64,000 bases of DNA, taken from positions 310,001 to 374,000 of the forward strand of contig CANMQP010000007.1 in NCBI GenBank assembly GCA_947500035.1, given 5' to 3'. Shown here in pieces: positions 35,621-44,304 of the stretch. Under the pieces are notes generated by a model that saw nothing but the letters and a program-made list of their open reading frames with translations, did not search any database and was not told the origin of the DNA. Source of the stretch: an uncultured Kiloniellaceae bacterium (GTDB lineage: Bacteria > Pseudomonadota > Alphaproteobacteria > Kiloniellales > Kiloniellaceae). Both the position numbers and the translations under genes were made by a program. How positions within the stretch are numbered: the first letter of the stretch is position 1; each line of letters begins with the position of its first letter.

Positions 35621-37090
35621 ATGCGCATTTTTTGCGCTTCCGTGGCAACAGAGACCAATACATTTTCTCCACTGAAAACGGATATGACCGACTTCAAGGA
35701 GAGTTTTTACGCCGCGCCGGGCGAACACCCGGATACACCCACCCTCTGCAGTGCCGTCTTTCCGGTTTGCCGCCGCCGCGCCCGCGCGGAGAACTGGACT
35801 CTGATTGAGGGCACGGCCACCTGGGCCGAACCTGGGGGTTTAATCAACGCGGAAACCTGGGAACATCTGCGCGGTGAGATCCTGGAACAGGTACAAGCAG
35901 CCTTGCCGCTCGATGCCATCATTCTGGGACTGCACGGTGCAATGGTCGCGCAGACTTACGACGACTGTGAAGGGGATCTGCTCTCGCGCATTCGGGAGGT
36001 CGCCGGGCCGGATGTGGTGATCGGCGCCACGCTGGACCCCCATAGTCATCTGACCCAGAGACGCCTTGAGGCGGCCGACATTCTGATCGCCTTCAAGGAA
36101 TTCCCGCACACGGATTTCGTCGATTGCGCGGAATCCTGCGTGGATCTGACCTTGCGGGCTGTCCGTGGTGAAATCAAACCCCGTCTCTCAGCATTCGACT
36201 GTCGCATGATTGAGGTTATGCCCACAAACGCTGAGCCGATGCGCGGCTTTGTCGATCAGATCAAGGCGCACGAGGGCCGGGGCTCCGTTCTCTCGGTTTC
36301 AATCATCCATGGCTTCATGGCGGCCGATGTCCCGGATGTCGGTGCCCACATTGTGGTGGTCACCGATGACCACCCGGAACTCGGAGCGTTCCTGGCAAGA
36401 GATCTCGGCATGCAGCTTTTCGATTTCCGCGGCCGGACCAAGCCACAGCTGCTCACCGCCGGCCAGGCTCTCGAACAGGCTCAAAACGCGCCTGGTGGTC
36501 CTGTGGTCATTGCCGACATCTGGGATAATCCGGGCGGCGGTGTCCCCGGGGATTCGACAATCCTCACAAAATTGGCGCTGGATCGGCAGATGACCTCCCT
36601 GGCAGTGGGCAGCATCTGGGACCCCATGGCCGTGCGCATTTGCATGTCCGCTGGCAAAGGCGCGCGCCTGTCCTTGCGTTTCGGCGGCAAGACCTCGGCA
36701 ACTGCGGGCTCGCCCATCGATGCGGAGGTGGAGATCCTCAAACTCGTCCGCAATGCGGAGCAGAGTTTCGGTCAGAGCCGCGTCCCTCTGGGTGACGCCG
36801 CCGCGATCCGGGTTGACGGCATTGAGATCGTCTTAAACTCGGTCCGCAGTCAGGCCTTTTCGCCAGATCTCTTCTCCAATCTCGGCATCGACCCGAGCGC
36901 TCGCAAGGTTCTGATCGTAAAGTCAACGAACCACTTTCGAGGCGCTTTTGAAGCCCTTGCCTCCGATATTCTTTATGTCTCCATCGAGGGACTTTACCCG
37001 AACAACCCCTTGACCAACGGCTACGGGAAACTGACCCGCCCGGTCTGGCCGATCGTCGAGAACCCGCATGCCGAACTGGAAAGCGCTTAA
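35621..37090 (+). CDS. M81 family metallopeptidase (MlrC-like)
   Basis: A 489-residue protein of the microcystinase-C family. MRIFCASVATETNTFSPLKT, ILGLHGAMVAQTYDDCEGD, TLDPHSH and FKEFPHTDFVDCAES carry the metal-ligand candidates, followed by the MlrC C-terminal domain (IADIWDNPGGGVPGDST). MlrC hydrolyses a linear peptide in microcystin breakdown; most relatives have other, unknown amide substrates. ATG 35621 follows GAGGA; an in-frame start at 35576 is less likely. Its TAA overlaps the ATG of the next gene (TAATG). Confidence 0.88.
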   Translation: MRIFCASVATETNTFSPLKTDMTDFKESFYAAPGEHPDTPTLCSAVFPVCRRRARAENWTLIEGTATWAEPGGLINAETWEHLRGEILEQVQAALPLDAIILGLHGAMVAQTYDDCEGDLLSRIREVAGPDVVIGATLDPHSHLTQRRLEAADILIAFKEFPHTDFVDCAESCVDLTLRAVRGEIKPRLSAFDCRMIEVMPTNAEPMRGFVDQIKAHEGRGSVLSVSIIHGFMAADVPDVGAHIVVVTDDHPELGAFLARDLGMQLFDFRGRTKPQLLTAGQALEQAQNAPGGPVVIADIWDNPGGGVPGDSTILTKLALDRQMTSLAVGSIWDPMAVRICMSAGKGARLSLRFGGKTSATAGSPIDAEVEILKLVRNAEQSFGQSRVPLGDAAAIRVDGIEIVLNSVRSQAFSPDLFSNLGIDPSARKVLIVKSTNHFRGAFEALASDILYVSIEGLYPNNPLTNGYGKLTRPVWPIVENPHAELESA

Positions 37091-38145
37091 TGTTTGACGA
37101 CGTGGAAACACCCTCGGTTCTGGTCGACCTCGATGTCGCCACGCGCAACATCCTTCGATATCAGAACTACTGCAACGAACACGGCATTGCCCTGCGCCCG
37201 CATATCAAGACCCACAAAACCCGTGAGTTTGCCAGGCAGCAGGTCATGTCAGGCGCTGTCGGCATTACCTGTCAGAAGATCAGCGAGGCCCGGGTCATGG
37301 CCGGAGCCGGTCTCGACGATATTCTGATTACCTACAACATCGTGGGCGCATCGAAGCTCGCGAAGCTGCGCGCACTCTCGAACCAGGCCAGAGTCTCAGT
37401 CACAGCCGACAGCACTTTCGTGATCGACGGGCTCAGCGACAGCTTTGAAGACTCACCGGAGCAACTGTCCGTACTGGTCGAATGCGACACCGGTGCGTTG
37501 CGCTGCGGTGTCACCGAACCATCGGACGCGATCACACTGGCTCAGTCGGTTGAGCGCGCTCCGGGCCTCTCTTTTGGCGGGCTGATGACCTATCCGGCCG
37601 TCGGCGGCACCCAAAATGTGCAGAGTTGGATGACAGAAGCGCTCGCGCTGTGCAAGCAATCCGGTCTCGACTGCCCCGTCGTTTCCAGCGGCGGTTCGCC
37701 GGACATGTGGAGGGCACACCATGCGCCCGTCGCAACCGAATACCGGGTCGGAACTTATATCTACAACGACCGCTCTCTCGTGGAAGCAGGTGTCTGCAGC
37801 TGGCAGGATTGCGCACTCACTGTGTTGGCCAGCGTGGTCAGCACCCCGGCCCCTGACCGTGCCGTGATTGACGCAGGCTCGAAAATTCTGACATCGGACC
37901 TGCTGGGGCTCGAAGGGCATGGCCACCTGCTTGGCCGGGGCGATCTTTCCGTCCGCTCTTTGTCTGAAGAACACGGCTGTATCAACTCCACCGAGGGCGC
38001 AACCGGCTTGAACGTTGGTGAGCGTGTGCGGATCGTGCCCAACCATTGCTGCGTCGTCAGCAACATGGTCGATCGTGTCCTGCTGCACCGGGGCGACAGA
38101 CTGGAGGGAGACCGTAGTGTTGCGGCCCGGGGCTGCGTCGCCTGA
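37090..38145 (+). CDS. D-threonine aldolase / D-serine dehydratase-like PLP enzyme
   Basis: A 351-residue fold-III PLP enzyme. TPSVLVDLDVATRNI and the lysine in LRPHIKTHKT (PLP Schiff base) mark an alanine-racemase-like barrel; the C-terminal metal-binding domain shows SEEHGCIN and VPNHCCVVSNM (His and Cys ligands). Relatives cleave D-3-hydroxy amino acids or dehydrate D-serine. In the second case 2-aminoacrylate is produced, which RidA (31993) would hydrolyse. It overlaps mlrC by 1 bp and ends the plus-strand operon. Confidence 0.87.
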   Translation: MFDDVETPSVLVDLDVATRNILRYQNYCNEHGIALRPHIKTHKTREFARQQVMSGAVGITCQKISEARVMAGAGLDDILITYNIVGASKLAKLRALSNQARVSVTADSTFVIDGLSDSFEDSPEQLSVLVECDTGALRCGVTEPSDAITLAQSVERAPGLSFGGLMTYPAVGGTQNVQSWMTEALALCKQSGLDCPVVSSGGSPDMWRAHHAPVATEYRVGTYIYNDRSLVEAGVCSWQDCALTVLASVVSTPAPDRAVIDAGSKILTSDLLGLEGHGHLLGRGDLSVRSLSEEHGCINSTEGATGLNVGERVRIVPNHCCVVSNMVDRVLLHRGDRLEGDRSVAARGCVA

Positions 38146-38264
38146 AATCCAACTTCGGACCGTCCCGGACTGCGACTCGCTCCCTTTGCCTCCCTTGGTC
38201 TATACTCACCTGCAAGATGGATGGGAGCGGGCGCTAACCCGAAGACAGAAAGAAAGACTTAGGG

Positions 38265-39608
38265 ATGCAGGAGTTTTTCGACATAGCCCCCCTGGTGGAT
38301 TGGCTGAGCGCCGCTTACCAGTGGCTAATAGAGCATGTCGCGGATCCCTGGAACTTTCTTCAACTCGTGCTCCTCGCTCTGCTTTATCCCCTGGCCCGTT
38401 TTGCTGCCCGCCGCCTCGGTCCGCTTCTTGAATCCCGCCTCGCCAGCCTGACCGTTCGGCCCGGCCTGGCCGCGCTCTTTCGCGCCCTTCCGTCCCTCCT
38501 GGCGCCCGTCGTCTTTCTAATTCTCCTCTGGTTCGTGATCGGCATCATGCAGGAGTTGACCTGGCCGAGCCGGAGCTACCTGCTGCGCATTGTCGCCAGT
38601 CTGATGACCGCCTGGATCGTGATCCGGCTCGGCTCGACCTTCATCCGCAATCCGGTGGTCGCCAAAACCCTGACCCTGGGGGTCTGGACCCTGGCCGCCT
38701 TGAACATCACCGGACTCCTCGGCCCCGCGATTGAGGTGATGGACGCTCTCTCCTTTAACGTCGGCGACCTGCGCATTTCGCTCCTGACCGTGGTCAAGGG
38801 CATGGTGTCGCTGGCTCTGCTCCTGTGGGGCGCCTCGGCCTTGTCGCGGCTTCTGGAGGCCCGCATCAACCGACTGCCGGATCTGACACCATCGGTTCAG
38901 GTCCTGCTTGGAAAGCTGCTGAAGATCACGCTGCTGACCCTGGCGGTCGTGATCGCCCTGAACTCCGTCGGTATCGACCTCACGGCGCTTGCGGTCTTTT
39001 CCGGCGCAATCGGTGTCGGCATCGGTTTCGGTTTGCAGAAGGTGGTCTCCAACCTGATCAGCGGCGTGATCCTGCTGCTGGACAAGTCGATCAAGCCGGG
39101 CGACGTCATCGAGCTCGAAGACACCTTCGGCTGGATCACGTCTCTGGGCGCCCGTTATGTCTCGGTGGTCACCCGGGACGGCAAAGAGTACCTGATCCCT
39201 AACGAGGACCTGATCACCCATCGGGTGGTCAATTGGTCCTTCAGTAACGATCTCGTCCGCCTGGAGATTCCATTTGGGGTCGACTACAGCTGCGACCCCC
39301 ATGAAGTGCGCCGGGTTGCCCGGGAAGCCGCCGCGAAATCGCCCCGGGTCTCCGACGAGACTTCGCCGGTTTGCCACCTGGTTGGCTTTGGGGACAGCTC
39401 GCTTGATTTCCTGCTGCGCTTTTGGATCAAGGATCCCCAGGCCGGTGTGGTGAACATCAAGGGCGAAGTCCTGCTCGCGGTCTGGGATGCCTTCAAGGAA
39501 GAGGGCATCGAAATCCCCTACCCGCACCGGAAAATGATTTTGCAGGAACCCATTATCGTCAAGACGGCGCCGGACGCTTCCGACCCACTGGAAGTCTCCT
39601 CTTCCTAG
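38265..39608 (+). CDS. Small-conductance mechanosensitive channel family protein
   Basis: A 447-residue MscS-type channel. Several N-terminal helices precede the pore-lining helix AVFSGAIGVGIGFGLQKVVSNLISGVILLL (about 240-270) and the beta-domain motif KPGDVIEL, GWITSLGARYVSVVTRDGKEYLIPNEDL. It opens on membrane tension to release solutes in osmotic downshift. Some GGCCC-rich coding repeats but no frameshift. It stands as a single gene between the catabolic operon and the MBL gene. Confidence 0.92.
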   Translation: MQEFFDIAPLVDWLSAAYQWLIEHVADPWNFLQLVLLALLYPLARFAARRLGPLLESRLASLTVRPGLAALFRALPSLLAPVVFLILLWFVIGIMQELTWPSRSYLLRIVASLMTAWIVIRLGSTFIRNPVVAKTLTLGVWTLAALNITGLLGPAIEVMDALSFNVGDLRISLLTVVKGMVSLALLLWGASALSRLLEARINRLPDLTPSVQVLLGKLLKITLLTLAVVIALNSVGIDLTALAVFSGAIGVGIGFGLQKVVSNLISGVILLLDKSIKPGDVIELEDTFGWITSLGARYVSVVTRDGKEYLIPNEDLITHRVVNWSFSNDLVRLEIPFGVDYSCDPHEVRRVAREAAAKSPRVSDETSPVCHLVGFGDSSLDFLLRFWIKDPQAGVVNIKGEVLLAVWDAFKEEGIEIPYPHRKMILQEPIIVKTAPDASDPLEVSSS

Positions 39609-39731
39609 GACTGTTCCAGCCTCGCCCTGAGTGCCTCCCCACGCAGTTGTGAACAGCTTAACCTATGCCTCGGCCTCAGGAGCAGGCAGGATCTCTTAAA
39701 ACTGGCTATTCCGTTTTCAGGGAGATTGATC

Positions 39732-40601
39732 ATGCGGTTTCTTCGAAACTTGAGTTTTGCGGCACTTTTGATTGCGCTGGTTTTCCCCTATCAGGCGGCC
39801 GTTGCGCAAAGCAGTGACACCAAGCGCGAAATCACCCAGATCGCCGGGGACCTCTACCGCTTCCAGAACAACTTTCACTACTCGGTCTTCCTGGTGACGC
39901 CGGAGGGCGTGATCGTCACCGATCCGATTGATGCGAAGGCTGCGGCCTGGCTGAAGGACGAGATCAAGACGCGCTTCAACCAGCCGATCAAGTATATGAT
40001 TTACAGCCACGATCACCGCGACCATATCGCCGGCGGCGAGGTTTTCGCGGACGACGGCGCCATCGTGGTTGCTCATGAAAACGCCAAGCGCACGATCATT
40101 GGGGAGGGCCGTCCGACGGCGGTCCCGGATCTGACATTCACGGACCGCATGACGCTCGAGCTCGGCGGCAAGACGGTAGAACTGATCTATCTGGGCAAAG
40201 GCCATTCCGATAATCTGATCGTTATGAACTTCCCGGCGGAGCGCACCCTCTTTACCGTTGATTTCATCTCGGTCAAACGCCTACCCTTCAAAGGGCTGTC
40301 GGACGCCTACATTCCCGACTGGATCGACGCCATCCATAAGGTTCAAGACATCGACTTCGATATCCTGGCGCCCGGTCACGGTGCACTGGGCACCAAGCAG
40401 GACGCCGCCGACCATGGCCGCTACTTCCAGGAGCTGTACGTCGCCGTGCTGGCGGCCGCGCGCGAAGGCAAATCGCTCGAAGAGATGCAGGCTTCGATCA
40501 AGATGGAAGACTATAAGGATTGGGGACAGTACGAAGCCTGGCTGCCGCTCAACATCGAAGGCATCTACCGCCGGGTCAGCCTCCAGCGCCGGGACAATTG
40601 A
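39732..40601 (+). CDS. Exported MBL-fold metallohydrolase
   Basis: A 289-residue protein with a signal peptide (LRNLSFAALLIALVFPYQAAVAQ). The metal motif YSHDHRDHIAGG gives HxHxDH, with further ligands in GKGHSDN and LAPGHGALG. The protein is periplasmic; the substrate is unknown (class B beta-lactamase-like or lactonase/phosphodiesterase-type relatives exist). ATG 39732 is preceded by GGGAG. A strong terminator follows, and the stop codon lies in a double 13-bp repeat. Confidence 0.9.
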   Translation: MRFLRNLSFAALLIALVFPYQAAVAQSSDTKREITQIAGDLYRFQNNFHYSVFLVTPEGVIVTDPIDAKAAAWLKDEIKTRFNQPIKYMIYSHDHRDHIAGGEVFADDGAIVVAHENAKRTIIGEGRPTAVPDLTFTDRMTLELGGKTVELIYLGKGHSDNLIVMNFPAERTLFTVDFISVKRLPFKGLSDAYIPDWIDAIHKVQDIDFDILAPGHGALGTKQDAADHGRYFQELYVAVLAAAREGKSLEEMQASIKMEDYKDWGQYEAWLPLNIEGIYRRVSLQRRDN

Positions 40602-40621
40602 TCGTAGTAATTGATCGAGGT
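40596..40621 (+). repeat. 13-bp tandem repeat spanning the MBL-gene stop codon
   Basis: AATTGATCGTAGT (40596-40608, with the TGA stop) is followed directly by AATTGATCGAGGT (40609-40621); 11 of 13 positions match, and TGA is repeated in another frame. Confidence 0.85.
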
Positions 40622-40640
40622 ATCGGCCGCCCTTGAATGC

Positions 40641-40687
40641 AAACGGCACCCGCAGATCCTGAGATGGATGCGCGGGTGCCGTTTTTT
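40641..40687 (+). terminator. Rho-independent terminator after the MBL gene
   Basis: CGGCACCCGC (40644-40653) pairs with GCGGGTGCCG (40672-40681), followed by TTTTTT. It lies between the MBL gene and the convergent MCP gene and may serve both. Confidence 0.88.
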
Positions 40688-40707
40688 AAAGCCGTTCTGC
40701 GAGCGGA

Positions 40708-42927
40708 TCAGGCTGCGCGAAGCGTCGCCAGAAACTTCTCCAGTTCACTGCGCAGCGTATCGGACTGCGTGGTCAGTTCGCCGACAACGTCGACCACCTT
40801 GCTTGCCGCGTCGCTCGACTGCTGGGCAGCTGCGTTGACCTCTACAATATTGGTCGAGACATCCTGCGTACCGGTCGCCGTGCGCTGGATGTTCTGCGCA
40901 ATCTCGTGGGTCGCAGCATTCTGCTCATCAACCGACGAAGCAACCTCAGTCGTCATCTCGCTGATGCGCGCCATCGCCTCGACCACCGCCTCGATCTCGG
41001 TCACGGTTTTCTGGGTCGATTCCTGCATGGTTCCGATTTGCTGACTGATTTCCTCAGTCGCCTTGGCGGTTTGGTTCGCCAGAGACTTCACTTCGGACGC
41101 CACGACGGCAAAGCCCTTGCCGGCTTCCCCGGCGCGCGCCGCCTCGATAGTGGCATTCAAGGCGAGCAGGTTGGTCTGTTCGGCAATGTCGTTGATCAGA
41201 CTGACCACATCGCCGATCTTCTGCGCACCCTCGGCCAGGCCTTTTACCGTGACATTGGTCGATTCAGCCTGTCCCCTGCCGGTCGATGCCACGCTCTTGG
41301 CATCCCCGACCTGACGCGAGATTTCCTGGATCGATTTGGAAAGCTCTTCCGCGGCGGAGGCCACCGTTTGCGCGGTGACCGTTGCCTGCTCCGAGGCCGT
41401 CGCAACGGTGCCCGCCCGGCTGGTCGTCTGCTCGGAGGCCGCGGAAAGCGACTGTGCCGTCACCTTCATCTCGGTGGCCGCACCGCCGACGCCATCCACA
41501 ACGCTCTTCACGCTGGATTCCAGATCATCCGCCATCTTCAAGGTCGCCTGGCGTTTTTCTTCCTCGGCCCGTTTTTCGGCTACGGCCTGCTCTTTGCGCA
41601 GACGCTCGGTTTCGATGCCATTTTCCTTAAAGACCTGCACTGCCTTGGCCATAGCACCGATTTCGTCTTGCTTGTCCAGAGCGGGGACTTCGGCGTCCAT
41701 ATCACCGCTGGCGAGACGCTGCATGGTTCCGGTCATGCGATTGATCGGACCGACGACAGTGTTCCTGATCACGAACATCAGAGAAACCGAAACGGCCAGA
41801 AGCAGAAGGAGCACGCCGATGACAACGGTCTGCGCGGTCGAGACCACGGCTGCAGCCGTCTCATCGGCCGAATCACTGATTGCATCCGCCGCTTCCGCCA
41901 CGACGTTGAGCGCTTCCGCCACACGGTCGGCATCGCTCTCCATCAACTCGGTGGCCTCATCAGCCTTGAACTCGGCTTCAAGCATATCGCGTTGTGTATC
42001 GAAGAGCTGCTCCGGCTCGTTCGCCGTCGAGACCCAGACATTGAACGCCTTGATCAGAGTTTCGGCGTCCGCTTTGTCCTCTTCTGACTCGGCCAGGCGC
42101 TCGAGAACTTCAAAATGAGGCTTAGCTTTTTCTGCCGTTTCGTTAAAGCTGTCCAGCAAAGGCTGGAGTTTGGCAGGATCTTCGATGGCCATGTATTTCC
42201 GCGCGATGGTCTCCATCTCTATGACGAGGCGCTGCAGCTTCAGCGCAGCTTCGACGGCGGGATACTCATTCTCGAAGAGATTGCCAAGGACGGCATTCAG
42301 ATCCGCGACTGAAGCCGTGCCAGTGGCTTCAAGACGGTCGCCTTCGTCTTCCGCCTTGGCCATCTCGTCCTCGTTCTCCACCGCAAATTCATCGAGCATG
42401 ATGACAAGCTCGGAACCGGCGATATCAAAGGCATCGAGCAATTGATCCGACTTGATTTCCTCTTCAAGCTCCGCGGTATGGAACTGGATCATTTCATTGC
42501 CGTGCTGCATGAACTCGTCGTGTTCCTTGAGAACCTCGTCCAGCTCTACCAGCAGCGTCTCATCGGTCACCAGCCCCTTGAGCTCCTCGAAGGTCGCTGA
42601 AAACTCCACCGCCATCTGGGCGAATTCCTCTGCCAGACTGGCAACATCGCTCAGTTCTTCGTCGGCGATGATCTCCTCGGCGATCTTGTTCGATTCCCAG
42701 ATGTTGGCGATCAGATCATCGGAAGTCTCGACGGTCGGTGGGGCAATATCGGTGATGCCGTTGAGGGTATCCTCAATCGATCCGATGTAATAGAGCCCGA
42801 CGCCGCCGGCGATGAAGCCCAGCGCGATCAAACCAGCCAGACCGGAAAACAGCTTCCGCGAAATCGTCAAAAACGACATCGGCTGATCAGAGTTCTCTAA
42901 ACTCTTTGTGTCATTTAACTCAGTCAC
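40708..42927 (-). CDS. Methyl-accepting chemotaxis protein
   Basis: A 739-residue transmembrane receptor. TM1 is at about 29-50, followed by a large, very acidic, helical periplasmic domain (about 51-360) without a recognised sensor family. TM2 (about 362-385) leads into a HAMP domain and the cytoplasmic signalling hairpin with the conserved tip [23 protein letters not shown]. It has no pentapeptide for CheR at the C-terminus. It is started by GTG 42927 with GAGGTAG upstream. A long AT-rich region follows upstream. The ligand is unknown. Confidence 0.94.
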   Translation of the reverse strand: MTELNDTKSLENSDQPMSFLTISRKLFSGLAGLIALGFIAGGVGLYYIGSIEDTLNGITDIAPPTVETSDDLIANIWESNKIAEEIIADEELSDVASLAEEFAQMAVEFSATFEELKGLVTDETLLVELDEVLKEHDEFMQHGNEMIQFHTAELEEEIKSDQLLDAFDIAGSELVIMLDEFAVENEDEMAKAEDEGDRLEATGTASVADLNAVLGNLFENEYPAVEAALKLQRLVIEMETIARKYMAIEDPAKLQPLLDSFNETAEKAKPHFEVLERLAESEEDKADAETLIKAFNVWVSTANEPEQLFDTQRDMLEAEFKADEATELMESDADRVAEALNVVAEAADAISDSADETAAAVVSTAQTVVIGVLLLLLAVSVSLMFVIRNTVVGPINRMTGTMQRLASGDMDAEVPALDKQDEIGAMAKAVQVFKENGIETERLRKEQAVAEKRAEEEKRQATLKMADDLESSVKSVVDGVGGAATEMKVTAQSLSAASEQTTSRAGTVATASEQATVTAQTVASAAEELSKSIQEISRQVGDAKSVASTGRGQAESTNVTVKGLAEGAQKIGDVVSLINDIAEQTNLLALNATIEAARAGEAGKGFAVVASEVKSLANQTAKATEEISQQIGTMQESTQKTVTEIEAVVEAMARISEMTTEVASSVDEQNAATHEIAQNIQRTATGTQDVSTNIVEVNAAAQQSSDAASKVVDVVGELTTQSDTLRSELEKFLATLRAA

Positions 42928-43528
42928 GGCACTACCTCAAGTAAATAATTTGGTCTATAAAAGTAAACTTCGTTTTAAACAAAACAAAGATTATATTTTT
43001 TTTCGTCTAATGAATAAAATTACCAATTTTTAGGTATATAAAATCAACCATGAGGTATTTTTCATTTCATTTTTGCACAAAAAATGATCATTTATATTGA
43101 TTGAATCGAATACTTTGAGAGAGTGTATTACCCCTTACCCGCTCTTTGCTTGTGAACCCTAGAGCCGCCATGAAGCAATAAGCTCCGATCTGGCCGGAAA
43201 CCGGGCGGGAAGGGATCGGAATCAGAACCGGCGATGCAATCGCATTTAGTCCAAGAACCGCTAGATCAAGTGTAGATGGAATCGCCGAGGGCGATCACTC
43301 GTGCTTGTCACTCTGATCCAACACTAAGCGTCAAAACATGATCCGGTCTAAGCAAGAGCGGCACGCCAGCTCATACCAAGAGGCACTACCGCAGGCGAAC
43401 ATGCAGGTGTATCGTCGCGAGGGCTTTAGATCCCGAACGAGGCCGGGACCCCAGGCAGAGGGTCTTGAATAAAGGCTCGGCCGGCAAATAAAGATGCAGA
43501 TCAAAAACGGAGACGACAGGGAAACTTC
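42928..43528. other. AT-rich region and dispersed repeat upstream of the RraA gene
   Basis: 601 bp with no gene. Bases 42940-43130 are strongly AT-rich and hold the MCP promoter. Bases 43255-43352 are a copy of the dispersed palindromic element. The rest is unremarkable, and no ORF is credible. Confidence 0.5.
43255..43352 (+). repeat. Dispersed palindromic intergenic element, copy A
   Basis: Begins AGATCAAGTGTAGATGGAAT and continues through a GGCGATCACTCGTGCTTGTC core to ATGATCCGGTCTAAG. A longer version lies in inverse orientation at 53800-53939 and a partial one at 17755-17811. It lacks the internal TTTTGACGG hairpin of the 53.8-kb copy. Confidence 0.75.
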
Positions 43529-44233
43529 ATGGCCCCTTACAGTACCGACGACGAACTCTTCGCACTTCTACGTAACCAGCTCTTTACGGCCGTGGTTGGC
43601 GACATCCTCGACAAGCTTGGCTTTCAGCACCAATTTCTGCCGGCCGAGATCGCGCCGCTGAAAAACGGCATGACGCTCGCAGGCCGGGCCATGCCGGTGC
43701 TGGAGGCCGATATCTTCGAGGATAATCGAAAAGCCACGGGTGAAGCAGGCCGCGGCCCTCTCTCGGGAAAGCCCTTCGGCCTGATGCTCGAAGCACTGGA
43801 CGATCTGAAGCCCGGAGAGATCTATGTCGCCACCGGCGCATCTCTCCGCTATGCGCTCTGGGGCGAACTCATGTCGACACGGGCGCTGCACCTGAAAGCC
43901 AACGGCGCGGTTCTGGATGGCTACCTGCGCGACGCGGACGCCATTGAGGCGCTTGGCTTCCCGGCTTTCTGCCGCGGTGTTTACGCGCAAGACCAGGGGC
44001 CGCGCGGCAAAGTCGTCGATTTCCGCTGCGGTATCGAAATCGGCGGCGTCTATATCGAGCCCGGCACGCTCCTGTTCGGCGACCGTGAAGGCGTCTTGAC
44101 CATCCCCAGGGCAGCGGAGGAAGAGGTCATCCGCCTATCGCTCGAAAAAGCCGCAGCCGAAAACAAAGTCGGCGATGCGATCCGGGCGGGCATAGGTGCC
44201 GTGGAGGCCTTCGAAACCTTCGGCGTGATGTAG
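43529..44233 (+). CDS. RraA family protein (HMG/CHA aldolase type)
   Basis: A 234-residue protein with the RraA fold. FTAVVGDILDKLGF, MTLAGRAMPV, GEIYVATGASLRYALWGELMSTRALHLKANGAVLDGYLRD (glycine-rich binding loop with a conserved Arg-Asp) and FRCGIEIGGVYIEPGTLLFGDREGVLTIP are family marks. Such proteins are class II pyruvate aldolases or, rarely, RNase E regulators. It stands alone, so the substrate is open. ATG 43529 is preceded by GGGAAACTTC. Its stop codon is in a 14-bp repeat. Confidence 0.88.
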   Translation: MAPYSTDDELFALLRNQLFTAVVGDILDKLGFQHQFLPAEIAPLKNGMTLAGRAMPVLEADIFEDNRKATGEAGRGPLSGKPFGLMLEALDDLKPGEIYVATGASLRYALWGELMSTRALHLKANGAVLDGYLRDADAIEALGFPAFCRGVYAQDQGPRGKVVDFRCGIEIGGVYIEPGTLLFGDREGVLTIPRAAEEEVIRLSLEKAAAENKVGDAIRAGIGAVEAFETFGVM

Positions 44234-44269
44234 GCACTGTTATGTACGCACTATGATGCAGGCGGCGGC
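44228..44269 (+). repeat. 14-bp tandem repeat spanning the RraA-gene stop codon
   Basis: ATGTAGGCACTGTT (with the TAG stop) is followed by ATGTACGCACTATG and a weaker third unit ATGCAGGCGGCGGC. In the second copy the stop triplet has become TAC. Confidence 0.65.
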
Positions 44270-44304
44270 TTGCCTGCGCGCTTCCCCACAGCGAAGCGCA
44301 GATC

